The notes under the pieces were generated by a model. The model was not told where the DNA came from and searched no databases. It saw nothing but the letters and a program-made list of their open reading frames with translations. A program made the translations under genes and the position numbers. Below are positions 8,500 to 17,521 of a stretch of DNA of 64,000 nt, in pieces (within the stretch, counting starts at the first letter, position 1; every line of letters starts with the position of its first letter). This stretch comes from Methylonatrum sp040877625 (GTDB taxonomy: Bacteria; Pseudomonadota; Gammaproteobacteria; Nitrococcales; Aquisalimonadaceae). The stretch spans positions 120,881 through 184,880 of the forward strand of contig JBBDNK010000044.1 of NCBI GenBank assembly GCA_040877625.1, read 5' to 3'.

Positions 8500-9389
8500 T
8501 TCGGGATCTCCGCCAGCAGGGCGTGATAGCTGGCGAATCTCAGGGGATGAATCCGCCCTTTGTCCACCGCCTCCCGGACTGCGCAGTCAGGCTCGTTGCG
8601 ATGGGTGCAGTTGCGGTACTGGCAATGATCCCGGTAGGGGTGAAAATCCCGATAGCCGTTGGCGATGATCTCCGATGAAAGGTGCCCCAGCCGCAGGATC
8701 CGGATCCCTGGAGAATCCACCAGTGCGCCCTGATCCTGCAGTGGGTAGAGGGTGGTTTCGGTGGTGGTGTGGCGGCCCTGGCCGGACGCCTCGGACAACG
8801 CCTGGGTACGCGCGTTGCGCTCCGGGAGCAGCGCGTTGATCAGGGAGGACTTGCCCACGCCCGACTGGCCAACAAGAATGCCCACGCGGTCGCCCAGCCA
8901 TTGCTTGAGGCTATCAAGGCCGGTGTCGGTTTTGGTACTTGTCCAGACACAGGAATAGTCAAGGTTCACCCAGGGCGCCAGCATCCCGGATTCCAGCCCA
9001 CTGCGCTCCGACGCGGCAAGCAGGTCATGCTTGTTGATGACCAGCAGAGGGTCCATCCGCAGGCTGTGGGCGAGCACCAGGTAGCGATCGATCAACTCTC
9101 TGTCCGGCGCCGGTTGCGGTGCCAGAACGATCATCAGACAATCAAGGTTGGCGGCGAGAATCCGCGCCTGGCCGCGGTAATTGGTGCGCGCGAGTTCGTT
9201 GTGGCGCGGCAGTATCTGTTCGATAGTGCCGCTTTTGCCGGCGCCCTGCGTCCATTCCACCCGATCGCCGCAGACCGGCCGACCGGTGCGCCGCCGGATC
9301 ACGCAGCGATGCAGGCTGCCATCGTCAGCCTGAACAATGCTTTCCGCGCCGTATCCAACCACCACCAGTCCGTGCTGCCTGCTACCCAT
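8496..9389 (-). CDS. rsgA: Small ribosomal subunit biogenesis GTPase RsgA
   Basis: The 297-aa circularly permuted GTPase acts in late 30S maturation. An N-terminal OB fold is followed by the permuted GTPase motifs: G4 NKHD, then G1 GQSGVGKSS, then G3 DSPG. The zinc-binding domain reads CQYRNCTHRNEPDC. Length fits the family. It is convergent with recR (stops overlap) and divergent from orn over a 120-bp gap, an rsgA-orn pairing common in gammaproteobacteria. Confidence 0.96.
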   Translation of the reverse strand: MGSRQHGLVVVGYGAESIVQADDGSLHRCVIRRRTGRPVCGDRVEWTQGAGKSGTIEQILPRHNELARTNYRGQARILAANLDCLMIVLAPQPAPDRELIDRYLVLAHSLRMDPLLVINKHDLLAASERSGLESGMLAPWVNLDYSCVWTSTKTDTGLDSLKQWLGDRVGILVGQSGVGKSSLINALLPERNARTQALSEASGQGRHTTTETTLYPLQDQGALVDSPGIRILRLGHLSSEIIANGYRDFHPYRDHCQYRNCTHRNEPDCAVREAVDKGRIHPLRFASYHALLAEIPN

Positions 9390-9509
9390 TCATGCCCCTG
9401 AATATGCCGCCGATAGGCCGACAGCGGCCCCTTGGCTCTGGTAAACTGGCTCCCGCAAACACCTGCCGGCGCCAGGCCCTTCATCATCAGCACATAAGTG
9501 AGATAACGC

Positions 9510-10082
9510 ATGCCCCAGCAGAGTGCGGATAACCTGATCTGGATCGATCTGGAAATGACCGGCCTGGATACGGATAACGACCGCATCATCGAGATCGCCA
9601 CTGTCATAACCAACAGTCAGCTTACCATCCTTGCCGAAGGGCCGGTGATCGCGATTAACCATGGTGAAGACGTGCTCCAGGAGATGGATGCCTGGAACAC
9701 CAAGCAGCATACGCAGAGCGGCCTGGTGGATCGCATTCGCCGCAGCAACCACACCGAGGCGGATGCTGAACGCGAGACGCTGGCCTTCGTCTCGCAATGG
9801 GTGCCGCCCAATGTGTCTCCCATGTGCGGTAACAGCATCTGTCAGGACCGGCGGTTCATGCACCGCCTTATGCCGGCGCTTGAAAAATATTTCCATTACC
9901 GCCATGTCGACGTCAGTACGCTCAAGGAACTGGCCATGCGCTGGGCGCCGGATATGGCCCGCGAATTCAAGAAAAGCTCCACGCATCTGGCCATGGACGA
10001 CGTCAAGGACTCCATCCGCGAGTTGCGATTCTTCAGAGAGCGATTCATGCGGGTGCCGGATCAGGACTTTCCCGAGCACTGA
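9510..10082 (+). CDS. orn: Oligoribonuclease
   Basis: The 190-aa DEDDh exonuclease degrades two- to five-nucleotide RNAs, including pGpG from c-di-GMP turnover. Motifs seen: LIWIDLEMTGLD (catalytic D and E), VSPMCGNSICQDRRF, and HLAMDDVKDS (catalytic H and D). Length is typical (E. coli 181 aa). ATG 9510 gives the expected start. It is divergent from rsgA, and its product clears the breakdown product of signals made by cyclases such as the one at 25.8-26.9 kb. Confidence 0.96.
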   Translation: MPQQSADNLIWIDLEMTGLDTDNDRIIEIATVITNSQLTILAEGPVIAINHGEDVLQEMDAWNTKQHTQSGLVDRIRRSNHTEADAERETLAFVSQWVPPNVSPMCGNSICQDRRFMHRLMPALEKYFHYRHVDVSTLKELAMRWAPDMAREFKKSSTHLAMDDVKDSIRELRFFRERFMRVPDQDFPEH

Positions 10083-10124
10083 GGGCGCCACGGAGAGAGG
10101 CGGACGTGGGTGATCCGCGCCGCC

Positions 10125-10949
10125 TCAGCCGCGCTCGACAGGCGTGTCCTCTGCGTTGCCCCATTCCGACCAGCTTCCCGGATACCCGCGCGCGCGCTCA
10201 AAACCCAATAACTTCAACACGACCCAGGTAAGCGCCGATCGGTGGTGGGTCTGGCAATGGGTGATCACTTCCCGGTCCGGGGTAATACCACGCTCCTGTA
10301 GCATCCGCAGGAGCTCGCCCGCGGGTCTGAAACGGTTATTGTTGTCGGGGTCCAGCGTGTCCGTCCAGTTGAGGTTGGCGGCACCGGGGATATGGCCGCC
10401 GCGCGCCGCACGTACGTCCTCACCGGAGAACTCCGCCGGGGTACGCGCGTCGAGAATGGCGACGTCCCGGCGTTCCAGGTTGGACATTAGCCAGGCCTTG
10501 TCGGCGAGCGCGGCGGCGCCGTCCACGTCCGCAACACTGTAGTCCGAGGGGCTAGGGGTGTTGGCTTGGGTTTCGGCCGGATGGCCTTCCTCGAACCAGG
10601 CCCGAGCGCCGCCGTTGAGCAGTGAGTAGCCCTGGTGCCCGACGACGTCCAGCGTCCACAGCAACCGACTGGCGCGGCCGCCGCCTTCACTGTCGTAGGC
10701 CACCACATGGGTATCGGCGCGCAGTCCAAGTTCCGACAGTAGTGCACTGAGATCGGCCACCGCGGGCAGTAAACCCATGGCCGGCGGCTGCTGCCGATTG
10801 AGACGGGAATAGGCGAGGTGTACGGCACCGGGAATGTGCTTCTGGCGGTACTTTTCGGGATCGCTCAGGTCGACTATCAGCAGACCGGGCGTGCCCAGCA
10901 TCGCTTCCAGTTCATCCGCTTCAATCAACAGCGGCAGGTCTGCGGTCAT
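10125..10949 (-). CDS. Two-domain sulfurtransferase (rhodanese family)
   Basis: The 274-aa protein has two rhodanese domains: inactive N-terminal (with DLSDPEKYRQKHIPGAVHL) and catalytic C-terminal with the active-site cysteine in THCQTHHRS. The loop resembles thiosulfate sulfurtransferases more than the CGSGVTA of mercaptopyruvate sulfurtransferases. ATG 10949 overlaps the glcF stop as ATGA, so it is coupled to the glycolate oxidase operon. A role in repairing or loading the GlcF iron-sulfur clusters or in detoxification is possible but only inferred from position. Confidence 0.85.
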   Translation of the reverse strand: MTADLPLLIEADELEAMLGTPGLLIVDLSDPEKYRQKHIPGAVHLAYSRLNRQQPPAMGLLPAVADLSALLSELGLRADTHVVAYDSEGGGRASRLLWTLDVVGHQGYSLLNGGARAWFEEGHPAETQANTPSPSDYSVADVDGAAALADKAWLMSNLERRDVAILDARTPAEFSGEDVRAARGGHIPGAANLNWTDTLDPDNNNRFRPAGELLRMLQERGITPDREVITHCQTHHRSALTWVVLKLLGFERARGYPGSWSEWGNAEDTPVERG

Positions 10950-12172
10950 TTGATCATGTCCTTTGTGGTCAGTAGCTCCAGCCAATGGCGAACCGGTACC
11001 GCGGATTTCTCGTTCAGGTGGGTAAGACAGCCGATATTGGCGGTAGCGATCAGCTCCGGCCTGCCCGCATGCAAGTTGTCCAGCTTGTTGCGGCGCAGGC
11101 GCTCGGAAAGCTCCGGCTGCATTATCGAGTAAGTGCCGGCGGATCCGCAGCAAAGGTGCGCATCCGCGACCGGCGTCAGCTCGAAACCCAGCCGGGTCAG
11201 CAGCGCCTCCACCCGGCCACCGAGTTTCTGACCATGCTGGAGTGTGCAGGGCGACTGAAATGCGATGCGTCGCGGCGCACCATCGGCCGGTTTCAGATGA
11301 TCTTCCTCGTTCAGTAGCAGCTCCACCGGATCGACCGTGAGCGAGGATATGCGCTCCGCCTTGTCCGCGTAGCCGGCATCATCTTTCAGCAGATGACCGT
11401 AATCCTTGACCTGCACGCCGCAGCCGCTGGCGTTGACGACAATGGCCTCGGCACCGGCCTCGACGTGAGGCCACCAGGCATCAATGTTGCGGCGGACAAG
11501 CGTCCTGGCTTCCTCGGGATGGCCCAGATGCTGGCTGATAGCGCCGCAGCAGTTGACCTGTCGCGTGCGAACCACGGAGATGCCGAGTCCGTCCATCAAG
11601 CGCGCGGTGTTGGGGTTGATGGTCGGCTCCATGGCCGGCTGGACGCAGCCTTCCAGCATCAGCACGGTGCGCTTGTGCGGCATAGTCGCGGGCCAGGCCG
11701 GCGGCGTGCGGCGAGGCGGAATCTTGGCCTGTAGCCGGCCGGGTACCAGAAAACGGAACAGCTGGCCGGTGCGGAGCAGGGCGGTGAACAGTCCGCGGCG
11801 CGGCAGTACTTTGCGCAGAGCCCAGCGTGTGAGGTTATTGCCGCGATCGCGCGGCACCTGTTGTTCCACCAGTTCCCGGCCGATATCGACCAGTTTGCCG
11901 TACTCCACGCCGGAGGGGCAGGTGGTTTCACAGGCCCGGCAGGTCAGGCAGCGGTCCAGGTGGCGCTGCGTGGTGACCGTGGGTTGCATGCCCTCAAGCA
12001 CTTGCTTCATCAGGTAGATGCGGCCGCGCGGGCTGTCGAGCTCATTGCCGAGGAGTTGATACGTCGGGCAGGTAGCCAGACAGAAACCGCAGTGGGTACA
12101 GGTGCGGAGTATCCGGTCCGCCTCCCGGCCGTGGGGTGTGTCCTTGAGATGCTCGGTAATCCAGGTCTGCAT
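10946..12172 (-). CDS. glcF: Glycolate oxidase iron-sulfur subunit
   Basis: The 408-aa subunit of the membrane-associated glycolate oxidase carries two ferredoxin-type 4Fe-4S motifs, CTHCGFCLATCP (about residues 25-36) and CLTCRACETTCP (about 75-86), and a C-terminal CCG domain pair (VNCCGAISQHL and HLCCGSAGTY). It passes electrons from GlcD/GlcE flavins toward quinone. Nine nucleotides separate it from glcE, and its stop overlaps the sulfurtransferase start. Length matches E. coli GlcF. Confidence 0.96.
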   Translation of the reverse strand: MQTWITEHLKDTPHGREADRILRTCTHCGFCLATCPTYQLLGNELDSPRGRIYLMKQVLEGMQPTVTTQRHLDRCLTCRACETTCPSGVEYGKLVDIGRELVEQQVPRDRGNNLTRWALRKVLPRRGLFTALLRTGQLFRFLVPGRLQAKIPPRRTPPAWPATMPHKRTVLMLEGCVQPAMEPTINPNTARLMDGLGISVVRTRQVNCCGAISQHLGHPEEARTLVRRNIDAWWPHVEAGAEAIVVNASGCGVQVKDYGHLLKDDAGYADKAERISSLTVDPVELLLNEEDHLKPADGAPRRIAFQSPCTLQHGQKLGGRVEALLTRLGFELTPVADAHLCCGSAGTYSIMQPELSERLRRNKLDNLHAGRPELIATANIGCLTHLNEKSAVPVRHWLELLTTKDMIK

Positions 12173-12181
12173 GAAGTGGCC

Positions 12182-13252
12182 CTAGATGTCAGCGTACAGG
12201 CGACCGGGATTGAAAATCCCGGTGGCATCGAAAGCAGCCTTCAGACGACGGTGCAGCTGCATCACCGGCGCAGGCAGCGGGTGAAATACCGCCGACTGGC
12301 GATCGCCACCGCGAAACAGGGTGGCATGACCACCCAGGGCAGCGGCGCGGTCGCGAATACCGTCAGCCGATGCTTCCGTGCGCAGCCAGCGCAGCTGGCC
12401 GTTCCAATCGTGAAATACGTTGCCCTCGATATCCAGCGGCGGTGCGCCGGGCGGCAGGGAAATTCTCCATAGAGGCGGCGCCATGCCGTCAAAAAAAGCG
12501 TGCGTGTGATCCCGCAGGGCACTCCACCAGGCGGCGCCGTCATCAACAGCGGTGCCGCCGATGGTTCGTATACCGGCCTCCACCGCACTGCGTGCTCCCG
12601 AAAGGCGCAGGAAAAGGCGTTCACCGTCGTGAGCGGCGGCGGATACCGGATGGCCCTGGCGATACCAGGTCTCGACCTGATCCGCCGCCGCAAGCGTGCC
12701 GAACTCCATCATGGTGGTGGACTCTGCCTCCGGCAACGGCAGTACCTTCAGCGAGACCTCGGTGATTATACCCAGCGTGCCCAGTGCGCCGGTTACCACC
12801 CGGCTGACATCGTAGCCCGCGACATTCTTCATGACTTCGCCACCGAAGCGCATGTGTTCGCCCTGGCCATTGATCAGCCGTAAGCCCAGCACCAGATCGC
12901 GGGCCGAACCGCTCCAGGGCCGTCGTGGGCCGGAAAGCCCGGTCGCGATGGCGCCGCCAAGGGTGGCTTCGCCGCCGAAGTGCGGAGGTTCGAATGGCAG
13001 CATCTGGCCCTGCTCCGCCAGCGCTGCTTCCAGCTCCGCGAGTGGCGTGCCGGCGCGGGCGGTGAGCACCAGTTCAGTGGGCTCGTAGTTGACGATGCCG
13101 CGGTGGTCGGTCACATCCAGTGGCGCCCCCGTCGGGGAGCGCCCATAAAATGCCTTGCTGCCGCCGCCGCGGATATTCAGAGGCGTGCGGGATTCCATTG
13201 CCTCCCGCACCTGTCCGACCAGTTGCTCGCTGATGTCCGTCTGGATTGTCAT
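12182..13252 (-). CDS. glcE: Glycolate oxidase FAD-binding subunit
   Basis: The 356-aa flavoprotein subunit has a FAD_binding_4 domain with IRGGGSKAFYGR near residue 25 and PPHFGGEATLGGAIATGLSG around 95-115, plus MKNVAGYDVSRVVTGALGTLGIITEVSLKV split over the PCMH fold. GlcE is required with GlcD and GlcF to oxidise glycolate to glyoxylate. It is the middle gene of glcDEF; a 67-nt gap separates it from glcD. Confidence 0.95.
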   Translation of the reverse strand: MTIQTDISEQLVGQVREAMESRTPLNIRGGGSKAFYGRSPTGAPLDVTDHRGIVNYEPTELVLTARAGTPLAELEAALAEQGQMLPFEPPHFGGEATLGGAIATGLSGPRRPWSGSARDLVLGLRLINGQGEHMRFGGEVMKNVAGYDVSRVVTGALGTLGIITEVSLKVLPLPEAESTTMMEFGTLAAADQVETWYRQGHPVSAAAHDGERLFLRLSGARSAVEAGIRTIGGTAVDDGAAWWSALRDHTHAFFDGMAPPLWRISLPPGAPPLDIEGNVFHDWNGQLRWLRTEASADGIRDRAAALGGHATLFRGGDRQSAVFHPLPAPVMQLHRRLKAAFDATGIFNPGRLYADI

Positions 13253-13319
13253 GTATGCCTGCCGTTTACCTGCGGGCCTGGAAACGCCGGGACCGCTTCG
13301 GTGCGCATTGTTTCATGGC

Positions 13320-14813
13320 TCAGTAGCGTGGAATGTCCGGGTGAGGAAGCTGCCCGTTGTGGACGTGCATGGCGCCGAATTCGGCGCAGCGGTTCAGCGT
13401 TGGTATCGCCTTGCCCGGGTTGAGCAGGCCCTGCGGATCGAACGCGGCTTTCAGGGCCCTGAACTGATTCAGCTCCGAGGTCCGGAACTGCACGCACATC
13501 TGGTTGATCTTTTCCATGCCGACGCCGTGCTCGCCGGTGACCGTGCCGCCGGCCTCCACGCAGAGTTCGAGAATCTTGCCGCCGAGCTTTTCGGTACGGG
13601 TGAATTCTCCGGGCACGTTACCGTCATAGAGAACCAGCGGGTGGAGATTGCCATCGCCGGCATGGAACACATTGGCGATCCGCAGCGCGTATTCCTCGCT
13701 CAGTTCCTGCATGCGCTTCAGCACCGCGGCAAGCTGCCTGCGGGGAATGGTGCCGTCGATGCAATAGTAATCCGGCGAAATCCGCCCCACCGCGGGGAAT
13801 GCAGCCTTGCGGCCCGCCCAGAACCGCAACCGCTCTTCGTCATTTTTCGCCACGCGGATGTCGTTGGCGCCGAAATTCTTCAGCAGGGCCTGAACCCGCG
13901 CCATCTGGTCGCGCACCTCATCGGGGTTGCCGTCGAGTTCGCAGATCAGGATGGCGGCGGCATCCACTGGATAGTCCGCATGGACGAAGTCCTCGGCCGC
14001 GCGAATGGCGGGGTTGTCCATCATCTCAAGCCCGGCGGGGATGATGCCGGCGGCGATGATACCCGCCACCGCGTGCCCCGCGGCCTCGATCTCGGGGAAG
14101 GCGGCAAGCAGGACATCCTTGCTCGGCGGCTGTGGGAGCAGTTTGACCGTGACCTCAACGATCACGCCGAGCATGCCCTCGGAGCCGGTGATCGCGGCCA
14201 GCAGATCGTAGCCGGGGCCGTCCAGTGCCTCTGAACCCAGGGTGACCAGTTCGCCCTCGATGGTGACCATGGTCACGGCCATCACGTTATGGACGGTAAG
14301 GCCGTATTTCAGGCAGTGCACGCCGCCGGCATTTTCGGCGACGTTGCCGCCGATGGAGCAGGTGATCTGGGAGGAGGGGTCCGGGGCGTAGTAAAGGCCG
14401 AACGGGGCTGCCGCTTCGGAGATGGCAAGATTGCGTACGCCGGGCTGAACCCGGGCGAGACGCCGTTGATGATCCAGATCGACGATGCGGTTGAATCTGG
14501 CCATGCTCAGCAGGATACCCTGCGGGTGAGGCAGGGCGCCGGCGGAGAGGCTGGTGCCTGCGCCGCGCGCGACGACGGGTACCTTGAGCTCGGAGCAGAT
14601 GCGAAGCACTGCCTGCACTTCGGCCACTGTCTGCGGCAGCGCCACCACCAGCGGTAGCTGACGGTAGGCCGAGAGGCCGTCGCATTCGTATGGGCGCATG
14701 GCTTCTTCTTCGACGAGAAGACCATCTTCCTTGAGCGCCTTGCCGAGGCGTCGTATCAGAGCATCCCTGTCAACCGTGAACGAAAAATCTTCCTTCCGGT
14801 AGACGGTTGCCAT
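13320..14813 (-). CDS. glcD: Glycolate oxidase FAD-linked subunit
   Basis: The 497-aa catalytic flavoprotein oxidises glycolate (and D-lactate) to glyoxylate. FAD-binding PCMH motifs include VVARGAGTSLSAGALP and SSQITCSIGGNVAENAGG; the C-terminal domain ends near GEHGVGMEKI. ATG 14813 is chosen because the length then matches E. coli GlcD (499) and a GGGGG tract lies about 8 nt upstream; an upstream in-frame ATG adds nine unlikely residues. First gene of the operon. Glyoxylate made here can feed the glyoxylate cycle, whose isocitrate lyase is at 58.4 kb. Confidence 0.95.
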   Translation of the reverse strand: MATVYRKEDFSFTVDRDALIRRLGKALKEDGLLVEEEAMRPYECDGLSAYRQLPLVVALPQTVAEVQAVLRICSELKVPVVARGAGTSLSAGALPHPQGILLSMARFNRIVDLDHQRRLARVQPGVRNLAISEAAAPFGLYYAPDPSSQITCSIGGNVAENAGGVHCLKYGLTVHNVMAVTMVTIEGELVTLGSEALDGPGYDLLAAITGSEGMLGVIVEVTVKLLPQPPSKDVLLAAFPEIEAAGHAVAGIIAAGIIPAGLEMMDNPAIRAAEDFVHADYPVDAAAILICELDGNPDEVRDQMARVQALLKNFGANDIRVAKNDEERLRFWAGRKAAFPAVGRISPDYYCIDGTIPRRQLAAVLKRMQELSEEYALRIANVFHAGDGNLHPLVLYDGNVPGEFTRTEKLGGKILELCVEAGGTVTGEHGVGMEKINQMCVQFRTSELNQFRALKAAFDPQGLLNPGKAIPTLNRCAEFGAMHVHNGQLPHPDIPRY

Positions 14814-14871
14814 TGGCAAACCCCCACGTGATTGTTGCATCTAGCGCCCGGGCAACCGCTCGCGGACGCTG

Positions 14872-14923
14872 TAAGCTGTCAACTCGCACCCGCCCGCGCG
14901 CGGCGGTAGAGGCTGACAGCTTA
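14872..14923. promoter_or_regulatory. Perfect 10-bp inverted repeat between ppsA and glcD
   Basis: TAAGCTGTCA (14872-14881) and TGACAGCTTA (14914-14923) are exact inverted repeats around a 32-nt GC-rich loop. No T-run follows on either strand, so it is a weak fit for an intrinsic terminator of ppsA. It lies 58 nt upstream of the glcD start and could be an operator. Confidence 0.5.
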
Positions 14924-14942
14924 ACAGTACCGGCACCGGGAA

Positions 14943-17324
14943 CTAGAGATTGTCGTTTTCCTTGCCGGCCAGATAGAGCCAGGTTTCCACCACCGAATCC
15001 GGGTTCAGGGAAACGCTATCGATTCCTTCGTCCATGAGCCAGCGGGCGAGATCGGGGTGATCCGACGGGCCCTGACCGCAGATACCGATGTACTTGCCGG
15101 CCTTGCGGCAGGCTGAAATGGCCATGTGCAGCAGCGCCTTGACGGCCTCGTCCCGTTCATCGAACAGGTGCGCGATAAGACCGGAGTCCCGATCCAGGCC
15201 CAGGGTCAGCTGGGTAAGATCATTCGAGCCGATCGAGAAGCCGTCGAAGTGCTCCAGAAACTGATCAGCGAGCAGGGCGTTGGACGGCAGCTCGCACATC
15301 ATGATCAGTTTGAGGCCGTTCTGGCCCCGTTGCAGCCCGTTCTGTGCCAGCAGATCGACCACTTGCGCGGCTTCGTGAACCGTGCGCACGAACGGAATCA
15401 TCACCCAGACGTTTTCCAGGCCCATGTCCTCGCGCACCTTGCGCAGTGCGCGGCACTCCAGCTCGAAGCAATCGCGGAATGCCTCGGAGATATAGCGGGA
15501 CGTGCCGCGATAGCCGAGCATCGGGTTTTCTTCGTCCGGTTCGTACTGGCTGCCGCCGATGAGGTTGGCGTATTCGTTGGACTTGAAGTCCGACATGCGC
15601 ACGATGACCGGCTTCGGCGTGAATGCGGCGGCGAGGGTGGATATGCCTTCGGCCAGGCGATCGACATAGAACTGCACCGGGTCCGGGTAACCGGCGATCT
15701 GGGTATCGATCACCTTGCGCAGATCGTCCGGCTGGCGGTCGTATTCGAGCAGGGCCTTTGGATGAATGCCGATCATGCGGTTGATGATGAATTCCAGCCG
15801 GGCCAGACCCACGCCTGCATTGGGCAGGTTGGCGAAATCGAATGCGCGGTCCGGGTTGCCGACGTTCATCATGATCTTGAACGGCAGCTCGGGCATGTTC
15901 TCGAGACTGATTTCGCGGATTTCGAAGTCCTGGCGGCCACCATAAATGTAGCCGGTGTCACCTTCGGCGCAGGATACGGTGACCTCGTCGCCGTCCTTGA
16001 TCAGGGCAGTGGCATCGCCGCAGCCGACGACCGCCGGAATACCCAGTTCGCGGGCGATAATGGCGGCATGGCAGGTGCGGCCGCCGCGGTTGGTCACAAT
16101 GGCGGAAGCGCGCTTCATGACCGGCTCCCAGTCCGGGTCGGTCATGTCGGTGACGAGCACGTCGCCGGCTTCGATGCGGTTCATTTCCTTCAGACTGCTC
16201 ACCACCTTGGCGGGGCCGGCGCCGATGCGCTGACCGATGGCTCGGCCGCTGGCGACAACGTCGCCCCGGGCCTTCAGGTGGTAACGCTGCAGGGTCTGGC
16301 TGCCGTCGCGGCTCTTTACGGTCTCGGGGCGGGCCTGGAGGATATAAAGCCGCCCATCCTGGCCGTCCTTGCCCCATTCAATGTCCATGGGGCGGCCGTA
16401 ATGCTTCTCGATGATCAGGGCCTGCCGGGCCAGATCCTCCACCTCGGCATCGGTGAGCGAGAAACGCTGACTGTCGGCAGGATCGACATCGACGGTTTTC
16501 ACCGACTTGCCGTGCCCGGCCTCGCCGCTGTAGACCATCTTGATGGCCTTGCTGCCCAGGGTGCGGCGTAGTACAGCCGGGCGGCCGGCTTCCAGGGTGC
16601 CCTTGTGAACGTAGAACTCGTCCGGGTTTACCGAGCCCTGGACCACGGTTTCACCCAGCCCGTAGGAGGCGGTAATGAAGACGACATCGCGAAAGCCGGA
16701 TTCGGTGTCCATGGTGAACATGACGCCGGCGGCGCCGACGTCCGAGCGCACCATGCGCTGGATACCGGCTGACAGCGCCACCTTGGCGTGCTCGAAGCCC
16801 TTGTGTACCCGGTAGGAAATTGCGCGGTCGTTGAACAACGAGGCGAACACATGCTTGATTGCGAGCAACACGTCGTCCAGCCCCTTCACATTGAGGAAGG
16901 TTTCCTGCTGGCCGGCGAACGAGGCATCGGGCAGATCTTCGGCGGTGGCCGAGGAGCGCACGGCGAAAGAGGCTTCGCCGGCTGCGTCGGATTCGAGCGT
17001 GCGGTAGGCCTTGGTGATCTCCTTGTTCAGGCGATCGGGAAAGGGCGTGTCGATGATCATCTGGCGGATCTGCTCGCCGGTGCTGACCAGCGCATCCACG
17101 TCATCCACATCGAGGCCGTCGAGCGCCTCGCCGATGCGCTTGCGCAGTCCGCTCTCGTCGAGAAAATCCCAGTACGCGGCAGCAGTTGTTGCAAAACCAC
17201 CGGGCACCTGTACACCGGCCGCGGAAAGATTGGAGATCATTTCGCCGAGGGACGCGTTCTTGCCGCCCACGCGATCGACGTCATTCATGCCGAGTGAATC
17301 GAACCAGATTACGTAGTCCTGCAA
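14943..17324 (-). CDS. ppsA: Phosphoenolpyruvate synthase
   Basis: The 793-aa enzyme converts pyruvate, ATP and water to PEP, AMP and phosphate for gluconeogenesis. An N-terminal ATP-grasp-like domain (GGKNASLGEM, then AVRSSATAEDLPDASFAGQQ) is followed by the phosphohistidine swivel domain (GGRTCHAAIIARELGIPAVVG) and a C-terminal PEP-binding TIM barrel (with CGQGPSDHPDLARWL). The start is TTG: GGGGGA lies about 8 nt upstream of 17324, and QDYVIWFDSLGMNDVDRVGG matches the family N-terminus. It is divergent from its regulator ppsR. Confidence 0.97.
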   Translation of the reverse strand: MQDYVIWFDSLGMNDVDRVGGKNASLGEMISNLSAAGVQVPGGFATTAAAYWDFLDESGLRKRIGEALDGLDVDDVDALVSTGEQIRQMIIDTPFPDRLNKEITKAYRTLESDAAGEASFAVRSSATAEDLPDASFAGQQETFLNVKGLDDVLLAIKHVFASLFNDRAISYRVHKGFEHAKVALSAGIQRMVRSDVGAAGVMFTMDTESGFRDVVFITASYGLGETVVQGSVNPDEFYVHKGTLEAGRPAVLRRTLGSKAIKMVYSGEAGHGKSVKTVDVDPADSQRFSLTDAEVEDLARQALIIEKHYGRPMDIEWGKDGQDGRLYILQARPETVKSRDGSQTLQRYHLKARGDVVASGRAIGQRIGAGPAKVVSSLKEMNRIEAGDVLVTDMTDPDWEPVMKRASAIVTNRGGRTCHAAIIARELGIPAVVGCGDATALIKDGDEVTVSCAEGDTGYIYGGRQDFEIREISLENMPELPFKIMMNVGNPDRAFDFANLPNAGVGLARLEFIINRMIGIHPKALLEYDRQPDDLRKVIDTQIAGYPDPVQFYVDRLAEGISTLAAAFTPKPVIVRMSDFKSNEYANLIGGSQYEPDEENPMLGYRGTSRYISEAFRDCFELECRALRKVREDMGLENVWVMIPFVRTVHEAAQVVDLLAQNGLQRGQNGLKLIMMCELPSNALLADQFLEHFDGFSIGSNDLTQLTLGLDRDSGLIAHLFDERDEAVKALLHMAISACRKAGKYIGICGQGPSDHPDLARWLMDEGIDSVSLNPDSVVETWLYLAGKENDNL

Positions 17325-17521
17325 GATCGTTTCCCCCTGTTGCGAGCTATCGTCCTACCGGGTCGGGGCGTATCCTACGAAAAGCGCCGCTCCAGCGTAA
17401 CCCCCATAGCAAAATTTCCTTGCTGATCAGGCTGCTGGATTGCCTGTTCCTGCGCTCGGATATTTCCGTTAGGATGCCGGAAACCCGCGCCCCGCCTTGT
17501 TTCACGAGGAGTGCCCTGTCC

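Noticed and set aside
15126..16571. 481-aa plus-strand ORF opposite ppsA
   Set aside because: Antisense shadow of PEP synthase with no domain pattern.
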